Positions 37,199 through 48,786 of a stretch of DNA of 64,000 nt are shown one piece after another. Positions within the stretch are counted from its first letter, which is position 1; each line of letters begins with the position of its first letter. A model generated the notes under the pieces. It had not been told where the DNA came from and ran no database searches. It saw nothing but the letters and a program-made list of their open reading frames with translations. Source of the stretch: Casuarina equisetifolia. Its lineage: Eukaryota > Streptophyta > Magnoliopsida > Fagales > Casuarinaceae. The stretch spans positions 26,067,580 through 26,131,579 of the forward strand of contig CM052355.1 of the NCBI GenBank assembly GCA_028551475.1. Reading direction: 5' to 3'. Position numbers and translations under genes: made by a program.

Positions 37199-37760
37199 GA
37201 AAACCATAAAGTGTTGTTTTAGATTATTTTACTGTTAATAACTCTAATTCCCTATGACAGAGTCAAATCTCTTTGTTTGTTGTCTATAGAGGATTTTTTA
37301 ATACCTAGGTATGTAATTATGAAATTGGTTCTATGTTGTGACCATCAATTTTCCTTGTTTCCTCTCATGTTTTTTGTTTTTCTTATTCATGATGAGCCCT
37401 AGTTTAAGGAAGGTAGTCCTTTGAAAAGAAAACCATTGTGTATGAATTGGCATCACATAAAAATCTAAGTACTAGGATATTAGGTTTGCAAGCCTAATAC
37501 ATAGGAATGGCAAAAAATTCCAAATCCTAAAACTCGATATGGCAATACAACAAGCCATGGTGGTTTTGAACTCAAAGCCTTTATAATATAAAATTGTTTG
37601 GTTTTCAAAGTACAAAGCTGGAAGAGCATACAAGTTAGATACATATAAGGGACTCTGGTGTGAGGTTTTTGATTCAGAAACATGTGTGTGGATGCAATTG
37701 GAAGATTTATTAACAATATTAATGCTCTTAACAAGTAGGTGAGAATTCAAGACTCAAGAA
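37199..37760 (+). other. Sequence after the AGO stop, probably former AGO 3' flank
   Basis: No motif is recognised. It follows the native-like stop directly and precedes the right gypsy-like LTR. The minus-strand frames at 37472-37750 show no family signature. Confidence 0.35.
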
Positions 37761-38217
37761 GGGCTATATGTAAGGATTATGGACCCAAAGTCATTTTGTA
37801 AAAGGAAAAATCATTATTTCTAGAATTAATCTGTATTGGAAAATCAGTTTGTTTTCAAGAATCAATTTGCTTCACACATAATGATTTCGAGAATCAATTT
37901 ATTTCCTAGAATAAATTTTATTTAGGTTATTTTTCCCTTTGTATCCCTAACGATTCAAGCTAGAGGCAAAGTTCAGGGCTAACCCTTTTGTATAAATTTT
38001 TTTAGTTGTTGATGCAAGAAAGGTTGAGAAATAAACTTGAAAACTTTATTTAATTTTTGTTTTCATGTGATTTTGTTAGAAAGTAAAGGAATTGGTGAGT
38101 TGTGAGCAAGAAAAGAACTTGAAAATAAGGAACATGTGTTTCAATCATTGGCAAGGAGAACTAAATTTCTCTTTATAAGTAAACCAAAGGTCACTTATGT
38201 CACCACTCAAGCTTAAG
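37760..38217 (+). repeat. 3' LTR-like copy matching 29105-29550
   Basis: It shares ordered words with the left LTR: CCCTTTGTATCC, GAATTGGTGAGTT, AATAAGGAAC, GAACTAAATTTCTCT and AAGCATCTATCA. Copia B reverse transcriptase resumes just beyond it. The left border is uncertain, as the first half aligns poorly. Confidence 0.55.
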
Positions 38218-39450
38218 CATCTATCAAAAGCCAAACCAATTACCAATGGCTACCATTAGCAAGCCCGAGTGGATTTCTTATGGAGCATTAGATGTCCCTA
38301 TTTACATGGAGCAGCCCTTAGATATTTTGATCTATCACCATTTGATTATGTGTGTTTGCTATGCCATACTCTTTACAATCTCAAAAGCCTCAAGGGCTTG
38401 GTTTGATCACTTCAATAATTTTTTATTAAACCATGGGCTCATTCAAGAGCATATGATCCTTCATTTTTTATGTATCGTCATGGGAATTATGTTCTTTGGT
38501 TGCTTTTATACTTGGATAATCTAGTTATAACTAGAAACTACTATACAACTTTGAATTGTTTGATTAATTCATTAACTATTATCTTCCCAATGAAAAACAT
38601 TGGAAATTTGCATTATTTGTTAGATGTAGAGGTTTATCAACTTTCAAATGGACTGTTATTGTCACAAAAATAGTATACAATATATATACTCAAATGGCAT
38701 ACTATAAGCTAATCTCAACACCTTTAGTTTTTGACAATCTCAGTATAAAAATAATAGCAATCTGTGTTATAAACCTTCAAATTTTCAAGTATAGTAAAGG
38801 CTCCATAATATTTTACGTTTACACAATTGAACTAGTCTATTTAATCAATGAACCATATTAGTCTATGCATTTTCCTAATTTGCAAGATTAGCATAACCTC
38901 AAATGCATTTGTTGTTACTTGAATAGGACTATCCATTTAGGGCCTTAAATTCACTCACAAAACATTTTGGATTTGTTTGGTTTTCTTGGTGCTTATTAGG
39001 CAAGGTGTAAAGTTACCAAAAGATCTACAACTAGCTATTGTCTATTTCTTAGAGCCAATTGCATGTCTCGGGTTTCTAAGAGATAACCGACATTTGTCTA
39101 TCTATTATTAGCTAGAGGCTAAATACATAGCATTGACAATAGTCAAAGCAAAGTCAATACGAATATGTTCATTACTCAAAGACTTAAAGTTATTTCAATT
39201 AATTCTTATACTTTCATTTATTGTGATAATATTTTTGCATTGCACCTTACCATTAACCTTCTATTTCACAATAAAACTAAGTATATGGTAATAAACTCAC
39301 TTTATAAAGGAACAAGTAGCACAAGGTTTTGTTATTACACACCTTATAACATCAACATAACAAGTTGCAATATATTTACCAACCCATTACCAAAGCTGCC
39401 TTTTAAGATCTTCAAAACTAGATTAAGGCTTTTTAAATTGTGTGGGATCA
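38218..39450 (+). mobile_element. Copia B: reverse transcriptase end and RNase H fossil
   Basis: In order: GALDVPIYMEQPLDI near 38284, SKASRAWFDHFNNFLLNHG near 38382, YLDNLVITRN near 38508 (the YVDD region), MKNIGNLHYLLDVEVYQLSNG near 38590, then an RNase H part with IYCDNIFALHL near 39216 and FKTRLRL near 39410. It continues the domain broken off at 29102. Broken and old. Confidence 0.85.
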
Positions 39451-39560
39451 TTATGGTCTAATAGTTTGACTATCATGGTAAAAGAGTTTGTTAGAATGTG
39501 GCTAATGAGTCTCACATTGCTAAAGAAGATATTAAACATCTTATTTATAAAGAGATATGT
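39435..39560 (+). repeat. Direct repeat, copy 1 (LTR-like)
   Basis: GAAGATATTAAACA(T/C) and TAAAGAGAT words are shared in order with 40797-40925. The pair brackets the gypsy-like fragment at 39785-40215. Confidence 0.6.
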
Positions 39561-39784
39561 TCTCTATGACATTTTGCTCTTTTGTCATGATGTATCCTTT
39601 TCGGTGAGAGAACAAGACTCTATTTCACCTTCTCTAACAACTATCTATCAAGAGCTTGTGAAACCTTTGTTCTTGGGCAAATCTTGAAAGCTTAATTTTC
39701 AACAGTAATGGATTCACCTATGATTTGATAGGAAATCCTAAGGAAAGAACAAGATAGGGATCATATGAAACTTAATCTCCAAAG

Positions 39785-40215
39785 TGTCTCTAAAACAAGA
39801 GTTTCAACATCTAGCTTATGCCATAAATGTTTATGAAATTATGAGGCCCTTTTCCAAGCACTTATTACAAGGAAGAAGAATTTCAACATCCAACTTTTGC
39901 CACAAATGCTTATGTAATTATAAGCCCCTTTTCAAAGCAAGTATTACAAATTTGAGAGTTATACTAGCTTATGCTTAATCACTTAAGTCTTGTAGATTTT
40001 GTTGCTTTAGAGCTGTTCATTTTATTGTAAGGCCATATGGAAATTAAAACTTTAAAGGCTCTAGATCAAACATTGTAAAACTTTTTAAAATTGACAAAAA
40101 AATTCTTAAACTACAATGTAAATATAGTGATTTTTTGCAAGAGTTAATCAACAAAATACTTTGCTAGCTACCTATGAAGTCTTTGGTATATTTCAAAGCA
40201 TTTCAAAGTCTTTAA
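39785..40215 (+). mobile_element. Second copy of the gypsy-like zinc-knuckle-region fragment
   Basis: 39830-40212 matches 30440-30778 nearly throughout, for example ACTAGCTTATGCTTAATCAC and ACTTTGCTAGCTACC. Its first ~55 bp are locally duplicated (TTTCAACATC...GCCCCTTTTC). Here no Argonaute sequence follows. It is a fossil. Confidence 0.75.
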
Positions 40216-40984
40216 AGGTCTTTCCACCCTTATACCTTCTAAAGGTGGAACTTTTATCCAATGATTAGTTGGTTAAGCCCTTAAAAGTCTTTCCACCTTT
40301 ATACCTTCTAGAAGGTTTTGACCATATGATAGTAGTTATATGGATAATGGTATTAACCCCATCAAAAACCCTTACAACAGCTTGTCTTGCCACTATATTA
40401 AGAATAATGACTGAAGAGATTATGGTCTAGAACCCATCAGTAAAAAAGCACAAAAGGTTACCATTGGTCCAAATAGATGTTAATCTCCACAAGATTATAC
40501 CTAATGGCCATAGAATACCTAATGAAGTCATTAGGTATGACATCGTCAACAATATGATTACAAGGTTTTGAGTATTGTGAAAATATATAAAACCATGACC
40601 ATTTAAATCAAAATAAAAGAGCTTCCAAGAACATTTGATATTCAAGTACATAATTTGAAAGAGAATCTATGGAATCAAGAGTCAAGATTTCCTTTGACAC
40701 CCCTATAGGTTCTTATTGCTTTGAGTCTATACATTGCCCATATAATATTGCACAATGATAGTCAAGAACTATATCATTATTGTGAGGTGTGTTGAAATGT
40801 GTGGCATCATAATAATCTAATAGTTTAACAATTACGAGAAAGATTTTGTTAAGAAGTGGCCAATGGTCCCATATAGCTAAGGAAGATATTAAACACTATA
40901 CTTACAAAGAGATGAGTTCTACAACTTTACGCCTTAGAGTTTTAAGTTAGATATGGACCATATTTTATAAAATTTAAGATACTT
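40216..40984. other. Non-coding, retroelement-flanked; second direct repeat at 40797-40925
   Basis: A short duplicated phrase (GTCTTTCCACC(C/T)TTATACCTTCTA) occurs at 40217 and 40290. The rest is not recognised. Confidence 0.4.
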
Positions 40985-41010
40985 ACTACATTTGATTTAA
41001 AAGCTTGTGT

Positions 41011-41470
41011 TGACAATTGTGCATAGAAAGGAAGCTTTAATTAATCCTCTGTAAAGGAGCCCAACTTAAAGGCGCATGTTGACAAGTTTGTAGGAAAAGG
41101 AAGTTCTAGTCAATCCTCTATAAAGGAGCTTGCTTAAGGGCACATGTTGATAACTATGCAAAGAGAGGAAGTTCTAATCAATCATTTGAAAAGGAGCTTC
41201 GCTTAAGGACACACGTTGACAAGTGTCTAAAAAAAAAGAGTACATGGCACTCTCCTGGAAAGGCACAAGACCACGTTTTAGCTAATAATGAAGCCAACTT
41301 AACCTACATAAAATAAGAATAATAGACTTTGCGTAAAGTAATGGAGATCAATTTTACAATTCAAACACTTATTGTTTCTTTCAACTGAATAAGTGCCTTT
41401 GCAATTAGTTAGTTTTACAAATCTATTGTAATCTCTATAAATACTCTTCAATATTCTCTGTAAGAATTAT
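41011..41470 (+). repeat. Copia B LTR with three ~68-bp sub-repeats
   Basis: The sub-repeat (GTTGACAA...GGAAG...AAAGGAGC...) starts at 41011, 41081 and 41149 before the shared LTR body (GGCACTCTCCTGG, ACAATTAGTTAGTTTTAC, ATAAATACTCTTC). Confidence 0.7.
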
Positions 41471-42989
41471 CTTCGAAATACACTTGCATTTTTTCATTTT
41501 TTGTTTCTCGATCCTCTCTTCTTCACTCAATTCACCTGCGCACAGAAGCAAATCCCTGAACATGAAATCAGCAGGTTCACCCACCATTTGCTGTATGACC
41601 TCGAACGCATCCAAAGCACTCAAGCCGCCTTTGTTGGCTACATTCACATCTAATTCTTGTTGGCAATCATCACTACGAAGTAGCAGTTTCATGGTCAGCA
41701 ACATGGATCGTATATAGAGAAAGCATTAGATTGTATAATAGAGTATGAATTGGACTTAGGTCTTTTATTATTTAATAATAAGTAATTTACAAAAATGAAC
41801 AAAACATAAAAAGAAGGCCGCCCAAAGCCAGGTAAAAAACAAACCTGCATACTACCATCAGCCCAAGCAATCACACTTAAGGAGCAAGCACAAAAAACTG
41901 AAACCCGTAAAAAATAACCTCGCTGGATATATTGGACGTAGAAGTTGGCCTCCAACCGAGGCCCATGTTTAATTGTGTACTTTTTATTATTATTGTTATA
42001 CTATCTTGGTTTGTACATAGTGAATGCTTTTGGACTATCATACGTTGTACTTTTGTACACCGCAGAGGCCTCGAGGCATCCCAATGTTGTGCCCATTTCC
42101 TTTGATTTTCCATATGGCTGCCTCCAGCCTGCGTTGATTTCTGTTTTTCACTGCAGCTTTCAAGATAAAACCTAGCAAGGAGAAAGGAAGACCATTTTTT
42201 ACTAGGTAAACTTAGTAGGAGCTAACCAATCATCTATGCGCATAATTAGTGTCAAGGGACTTAAGTTCGACCCCAATGTTCAATAAAACAGCCATACATG
42301 CATCAGCAACAACCTACCGTTACATATCAGAGTCTGAAGTTTCAGTTGTATCCGATCCTGAGGTCTTGGTGTCTTTGTCTTAATAACCTCTACCATCATT
42401 ATTAAAGCGGCACAAAAGAGGAAAAGCATTACTTACCAGACTCTGCTTCCGGGCAATTGCAAGGTGTAAGACTGTGTTGTTATCTTTATATTATGCTCCG
42501 TGGACAGATCAGCCGTGGCTTTGGAGGACTGAAATTGGTTGTACTTCACAGCAAGATGAAACGCAGTCTCGCCTTCTCGAGTTAGGTCGCCTATGCAGTT
42601 TGGAAAAAGGTCGTGCAATTCCTTAATGTCTTGCACCTCCCACCTACGATTGCACAATGAAGAGAAGTCCTTCCGTCGCTGCTCTTAAGACGGGCAAGCC
42701 AACAGTTACATGTCAGTAGTTCTTTCACTATTTCGACAAACCCGCTGGCAGAGGCTACGTGTCTTCCGCTGAACCCGTCCTCATCCGGTTCTGAATGCAA
42801 GATCTGGTTTAAGCTTCAGTAGCTCTCTCAAAAAGTCTTTTTGCCCAACCACGGCGGCACTTGAGGGACAGTATCTTGATATTCTGACACTGCACCTCTC
42901 TCAAGTATGACGGAGTCCTCTTGATGTAATTTTCTGAGTGCATCGACGTTTCCTCCTCGCACTGCCTCCAAAACCCAAAATAATAGCAT
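41470..42989 (-). pseudogene. Ankyrin-repeat protein gene (ITN1/ACD6-like), broken
   Basis: Minus-strand coding pieces: 42433-42989 starts MLLFWVLEAVRGGNVDALRK, continues through ILERG, EPDEDGFSGRHVASASGFVE, LKSSDGRTSLHCA and GETAFHLAVKYNQFQ, all ankyrin-type segments. 41470-41704 gives LLLRSDDCQQELDVNVANKG and GLSALDAFEVI, the usual last repeat before the linker of plant membrane-bound ankyrin proteins that act in stress and defence. The reading frame shifts near 42630-42650, between TSLHCA and DIKELHDLFP, and again near 42820. No PGG transmembrane domain is visible downstream. The shift, the loss of the C-terminal exon and a Copia LTR abutting the end argue for a pseudogene, though sequencing error at the shifts cannot be excluded. 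Confidence 0.75.
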
Positions 42990-43530
42990 ATGAACGTGGA
43001 AAAGAACGGTTTTCCCTATGCTATGTCGAAAATGCTATAAATCCTTTACCTGAAACAAAGTAACTATGTATCCCCCCTCGGGATGTCGTTGTAGGTGAGG
43101 ACGTCATTCTCAATGGGAGAAACACAATGGCAGGACCTTAATATTATTGAAATAACTGACAAGTTCTCCTCCTTACTGACCAATCGGTCGGTAACACAAC
43201 CTTCATATCTCAGCGACCAGTCAGCCTTGTTGTAACTCCCCACACCGTGACCCACTCAGCTCACAAACACTGCACGCAAAACCGCCATGCCTCGTCTAAT
43301 CAGGCATCTTCAACGTCTCAAGTCCCTTACTCTCCCTGTAATGTGGCTTCCCAGGACCTCGGGAACGTGGCCGCTCAGTCAGCCTCAAACGGCGCCCACT
43401 CCTCGACTTTTCCTCGTTAGAACTTGCTTGCTCACTTGTATTATGAATACGTAGAACTTTGCCTTGTACAAATACACAAGTGAATACAATTTCTCTTTTC
43501 CGTTGGCATCATTGAAAGTAGTAGTTGTCC
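42990..43530. other. GC-richer, solo-LTR-like stretch upstream of the ankyrin gene
   Basis: CpG-rich with short inverted words (CTGACCAATCGGTCGG). Its right end, with GAATACAATTTCTCTTTTCC and CATCATTGAAAGTAGTAG before CCCCGACA, looks like the R/U5 end of a plant LTR. I could not find a target-site duplication. It might also hold the ankyrin promoter. Confidence 0.3.
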
Positions 43531-43883
43531 CCGACAATAATTTAGGTGCCCTTCAACGAAAGAGATTCTTTTCCTTCAATGTCAAGAACGCGGTTCTTAA
43601 ATGCAAGTCACGTCCGCTTGTCTCACCACCTATCCACCTTTCCACGCTCAGCGCCGTTGGTTTCTTACCGTTTTCGGTTACTCCGGGCCAAACCCAACGT
43701 GGATACTTTACCGGTGTTTTGGAGGGCCTATATTCACGACAAGCAGGAACTAGAAAAGAAGTGAAATCGGATGGAGATAAAGATGGTGGTGGTTTGACCA
43801 TCAAGTTTTTTGTGTTTTTTTTTTCAAACTCATGTACCTTGTCTCTGATTCTAGTGTACCTATCACTCGTGTATGAGCCTTAG
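43464..43883. other. Unrecognised coding-like stretch, open on both strands
   Basis: The plus strand has 139 residues, including PGQTQRGYFTGVLEGLYSRQ. The minus strand (43553-43804) has 83 residues, including YPRWVWPGVTENGKKPTAL. Composition is balanced, unlike the surroundings. I do not recognise either protein. It falls in the 2.2 kb absent from duplication copy 2. Confidence 0.25.
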
Positions 43884-44354
43884 AAATATGGTTACATATC
43901 TCTTATTAGATTTCTTTTCTTAATCCTTTATATATAACATTTTTGCAACATTCTGATTAGGTTTCTATTTTGTTATCATTTAACGCCTACTTATTTTAAG
44001 CAACAACTACCGTACATGCTAGAGAGAGAGAGACGAGGTAATCAAATGCTTTCTCTCTTATGCACACATTCCGCGTCAAACTTAAAACCAAAGAGTCTCA
44101 AGTAACACATATTCTCAATTGAGCTAGACACTTGCTAACTTATCAAATACCCTCGAGCAGCGCTTTCAACTGAACAAAACATAGTTGTCGCATCATTTAC
44201 TTTGTAAATCAGCATAATAGACCCCCACTGGGATTGCAATCCAACATCTCTTCCCTCGCCTAATACAACTTTAAAGCACTTATAAAGAAAGAAAGAGATA
44301 GACTGAGAAAATTTGATAAGTTGGAATCTGCTAGCTCACATGTTCTTTTTGTTA

Positions 44355-46826
44355 TCACTGTGACAGGCCTTGGTCAATTGACTCTAGCTGGTTGCGAAGG
44401 TTTTGATTGTCCTCCAGCAAACGGTCGTATTCCAGCAGGAATCCTTCTGATTGCTTTTTTAGAGCCTCCGCTTCAGCTTCGGCGGCGTTTGCCTCCTTTG
44501 CTTTTGCCTCGCAATCAGATTCCAGCTTCTTGGTCTTTGCACTCAATGTTTCTATCTCTTTCCGCAAGGCCTTGAGCTCCTCCGCTCTGCTGTTTTTGCT
44601 ATCCTCAAAACTTCGATTTTGTTTTTTTGTAGCCTCCATTGTCTTCCTGAGTAATCGAAGCTCTCTTATATAGTAATGCAATCTATCTATCATCAGTGAG
44701 AGGAATAGCAAGAAACCTGCATGTCATTGATTACATGGATTATTAGATTTGACGACTAACAAGAAAATTAAGTATTCTATGTCAAAGCAGCTTATGCATT
44801 AATTTTCAGCTAACGGTGACAAAAATATCGATAGAAGTCTTTGCCTTATCATCCAAAACAACTACTCCCATCTACCGGACACTAGTGGTATAACCTTCCT
44901 TTCCAAAAGGCCTACTCTTCTATTCATGCTAGGGCGGGAACCTTCTCATAACCTGCTATCCTGCGACTTGTTATTACCATGTTTTTTCCAAAATACTTTC
45001 TCCTTACCATCCCAGCAGGACTCTAAAAGAGTTTCAATATTAACCCAGACCAGTGCCTTCAGTGTGCTAACAACTGTTGGTTCACTCTGAGGCCAGGTGG
45101 CAAAGGAGGTGCAAGATCTCGCATTCCAGAAAAAGATTGCCAGCAGGTCTGGCAATGGTTTACACAGGACAAGAGGGAAACAGAGAGGGCCTAGCATAAC
45201 GTTGCAGCTGTGCACAGCTCACTGAATCTGCAGCCTCTTGCAAAGTGCAAGAGAAAGAGGTAGAGTTCACTGAAGTGCAAGTCCTAAGCACTTGGGTGAG
45301 GCCAAGGTCAGTAACTGACTCCCCAAATTCCAACCCAACTTCTTTTGGTTAAAAATTAGCAACAATACAAAGTCGACAACAATTGGGACACAAATTGTGG
45401 GTCAAATCATATCAGACATGTCTTTGCTGGGTTGATTGCTGTGTATTCCAAATAGCAAAGCAAACCCCTAAAAATGTAAAAGCCGATGAAGCAACAAGGA
45501 AGAAGTTGACAACTCAGGTCTAAGATCATGAGCTAACCAGCGTATTCAGCCAGATGCAAAAATGGACAAACCAAGTCCATGATTATGAATAAAATAGATG
45601 AAAGATAATAAATTCTGCTAACTGAAAACAACTAATAGGAACATTAACAGATGAAAGGATAAACAAATACAGTGTAGATGACTCCCCTTCAACCTTAAAA
45701 TACAGGTTTTGTTTTAATTTCAGAAACTGCATTTGTGTTCTTTTCTTCATTAATGTTCCTTTTCTGGTGGAATGAAATTTTCCATTGGTCATATTCAAGA
45801 TGAAGGGAACTGGCTTGAAATGTACAACTCTAGATATTTAAGAAAAGCAAATTCATAGATGAAGATGCATGATCTGAAAGAAAATTCAATAAACTGTCAA
45901 TGCTAGCAGTTCTCTTCCAAACATTTTGAGCATTTTTTTTTCCGTATAATTTTCTTTTTTAAACAACCTCAGGACTAATGCAAGAGCCCAGAATTACCAC
46001 ATGTTTGGTGAAGAGTGAAAAATTGCATACTGTTTTAATGAACAAATCAATGAAAGATTTTCATCAATTATTTCTAAGATTAGAAGAGCAAGCAAAAATA
46101 ACAAAAGAATTTTAACCAAGTGTCCTCATCTGTGATCTTTCTAACGTTACCTTCCCACCTTTGCTCTACAAAACCCTCTTCTACACAGCAAAGAAGCCCA
46201 CTCAAGCAGGGATCAAGATAATGAACCAAGCACAGCAAGTTGTGCAAAATGAGAAGGGAAAAGGGGGAAGGGCTAGAATAGAACAGATCAAACCCCATAT
46301 CTCTCACAAAGTAATTACTAACACATCTTTACAGCAGACATCCCCAAATATTTTCCTAAATAATCAACTTAATTGAAATAACTAATGAGATATGTAAGTG
46401 CAACAACCTCAGCAAATGGATATTATCTGAGATCAATCCCTTTCCCCTATTATTGTTCTAGGTAAACAGGTGTCTGTATGCTCTTCTGGGTATTATATTT
46501 TGCTGTTTCGTTACTAAGAAGGATCAGAAAAATGAGAAATTACCCATAAGAGAGGCTTCGAGCATATGCTTGGACATAAGGACCTGGTCTGTGGGATTGA
46601 CCGCGCCGTCCTCGATTGTACGGTTCTGGATCTTGATCATGCTGTAGATGCTGGACATGAGCACTACCAAAACGGTCGCAGCCACGGTCTTGAGCACGAC
46701 AGGGCCCCGACCGCGCTTGACCCGATCCAACGTTATGATCACCAGCTTCCGCAGAGGGGTCTTGAAGAGGAGGGTCATGATCAGAGCCACTTCGGCGGCA
46801 ATCACGGTGAAAAGCAGCTGTATCAT
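44355..46826 (-). CDS. BAP31-like ER membrane protein, two exons, intact
   Basis: Exon 1 is 46544-46826 and exon 2 is 44355-44716; together 645 nt code for 214 residues without a break. The intron has GT (46543-46542) and AG (44718-44717) and splits a Gly codon, giving ASLMG-FLLFLSLMIDRL. The family is the B-cell receptor-associated protein 31-like group, ER proteins that escort membrane-protein cargo. Seen here: start MIQLLFTVIAAEVAL, three hydrophobic segments (about residues 1-21, 45-63, 97-112), the conserved DRVKRGRGP, NPTDQVLMSKHMLEASL, KKQNRSFEDSKNS and LLEYDRLLEDNQNLR, and a long C-terminal coiled coil (about 113-205). Length is close to the plant family norm of about 215-225. A GTG codon lies two codons upstream, but the ATG at 46826 matches the family start. 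A second, truncated copy lies at 59256-61625. Confidence 0.93.
44720..46540 (-). other. BAP31 copy 1 intron with an embedded GC-richer segment
   Basis: The intron is 1.8 kb. At 44930-45310 it holds a GC-richer stretch that is well kept in copy 2 (59730-60090) and reads on the plus strand as LTQTSAFSVLTTV, DLAF and ASR-GNGLHRT. I do not recognise it. The remainder is typical intron DNA. Confidence 0.5.
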
Positions 46827-46858
46827 TCCCACTGGTTTTCGGAGCGCTTGGCTATCCC

Positions 46859-46892
46859 AGTACAGAGAGACACAGACAGAGACAGAGAGCGT
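46859..46892 (+). repeat. GA/CA-rich short repeat in the BAP31 copy 1 5' region
   Basis: A CAGAGAGACACAGACAGAGA-like run ~40 bp above the BAP31 start codon corresponds to the (GA)n run at 61663-61690 in copy 2. On the coding strand it is a CT-rich leader, common in plant 5' UTRs. Confidence 0.6.
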
Positions 46893-46929
46893 GGTGGATT
46901 TGAATTTTATGTCGGTCTACACCTGCCTT

Positions 46930-48786
46930 GCTACTCATGGGTCCTACCCCTTCTTTCCTCACACCCTGTCCACAACACGTAGTCAAGACCTCACAAAAGC
47001 CTTATAACATGAAAATTTCACGACACTATACAAATATCACCCTTCCCCAAATATTCGGGTCTAAATGTTGTAAAAAACTAAACCCTTATTTTTCAATCAA
47101 GCCAAAGTCTGTACGAATAACTTGCAGCACGCTTAATTAGCACCAAATGAAGCAACAACTTCCAAATAAAAGTAGTGAACCCAAAGCTCAAAAATAATAG
47201 GTTTGATTTTTTCTGTGCTAACCAAACGAACAAAAAAGCAGAAACATGAACCTTGGACCCTTCTTCCCATACTAGGCAAACGGATTCCTACATCCTGTTT
47301 GGCTCCTTTTGTTGTAGAAGAGGGCTCACAGAACAGCGTTGTATGGTTGTGTTACCTTTACATAAAATGCATATTTTTTACTCTACAACAATACAGCATC
47401 ATTTTTGTACACACAGGCCTAACTTTCATCCCAAAAAATCAGTCCAATAGAGGAGTTGTCAAACCTACTTATATGGGTAGAAACTTCCACTCTCCTTCCC
47501 CATAAGGGAGGAAGTCCTTCGACATATACACAGGACAAGATATCACATTCTCCCCACTAAAATTCTCATTACCTTCATGCTAGCCATTTGTGTAGTTAGG
47601 CCCCCCTTGCCAACTCTTAAATCCATGTTATCTCTAACATGGGTTGTTTTATGTGATTGGCCCCTCTACCAACCTTGCACACAAGGGATGCAAGGCGCAA
47701 AGGTATCAAGCCGAGTCGTAGGTTGGTACCAATATCGCATATTGTGTGTTTAGATTTCATCCTAAAAGAATAGTTCAATGGGAGATGTAGTCATACCTAC
47801 CTATATTGCCAAGAACTTCTACTCTCCGTCTCAATGTGAAAGTCCATGGATGTAAAGATAGGATGTGACACAATGGCTATATTGAAACCACATTGAAGAA
47901 CCATGCAATTAGGCCTTTTTTTTCATAAAACCTGTATATTAAACATAATTTTAGCACTTTTTGCTTATTTGTGACATCCAAAATGCAAAGAATTTTGTTA
48001 ATTCAACTCAAATACCAATTGTTTGATTTTTCTTATACTCCTACACATCTAAAGCACAATATCCCATTATATTAGCAAGGTGGGACACACGAATTTCAAC
48101 AACAACCATACTAGGTTATAGAAGGATAATTGCTTTAATGGTTTGCATAGATTGATCGAAGTTGTCCCAATAATTAAAGTTCTTCTTTCCAATGATATTG
48201 TGGATGGTGAATATCAAAGAAAAAGAGAATAAGTATTGAAATTTATGCATATTAAAAAGAAATTTGAACTCTTTAAAATCTAGACTTTTTTGGAAAGGAC
48301 TTAAATTTCATGGTTAACACTCACTTTGATTGGGGTGCCTCCCTTGGCCTACTAGCAAAAGCACCAAACACCCCTAGCATGCCCATCTAATAAGTATAGG
48401 TTTGAAACACTCATTCCCTTATGTGTGAATTGTAATAAAAATTAAAAAAAAAAAATTAAAAAAAACACTCACTTTGATTAAAGACAACTTGTTTTACATA
48501 GACTCATTCTAAAATAAAACCGCTTAACAAATTCACTAACTAACACGGAGATAATTTCATTAATAACCTAATTTAAATTCCACTATTTTTATTCTACTAA
48601 CTAACTTGAAGATAATTTCTCTAATAACCTAATTTAAATTTACTACTTTTGTTTCACTAACTAACTTGGAAATAATTTATTTCACAACTCAATCTAAATA
48701 CTTTTTTCTTATTTCATCCCAAGTTAATAATAAATTAACCCAAAAATTCATGAAATAATGCGTAACAATTATAAAACCAACACATA
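46930..48786. other. Non-coding DNA upstream of BAP31 copy 1
   Basis: 46930-47520 is specific to copy 1. From 47540 on it matches copy 2 from 62185, e.g. GTAGTTAGGCCCCCCTTGCC and AAGCCGAGTCGTAGGTTGG. No gene is seen. The ends resemble an LTR or other dispersed repeat, but I could not assign a family. Confidence 0.4.
48531..48712. repeat. ~61-bp minisatellite, three copies
   Basis: CACTAACTAAC...GATAATTTC...AATAACCTAATTTAAAT recurs at about 48531, 48596 and 48656 with increasing divergence. Most of it lies in the segment that is inverted in duplication copy 2. Confidence 0.75.

Noticed and set aside
37472-37750. Two overlapping minus-strand frames after the AGO stop
   Set aside because: No motif, AT-rich, and more likely former 3' flank of the AGO gene.
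44407-44673. Ser/Ala/Phe-rich plus-strand frame
   Set aside because: It is antisense to the BAP31 coiled-coil exon.
46830-46832. GTG two codons upstream as BAP31 start
   Set aside because: The ATG at 46826 gives the family's usual MIxLLF start, and copy 2 has ATG at the same place.
46566-47007. Long plus-strand frames of 119-138 residues
   Set aside because: They are antisense to BAP31 exon 1, with equivalents opposite copy 2 (61365-61704); explained by the GC-rich exon.
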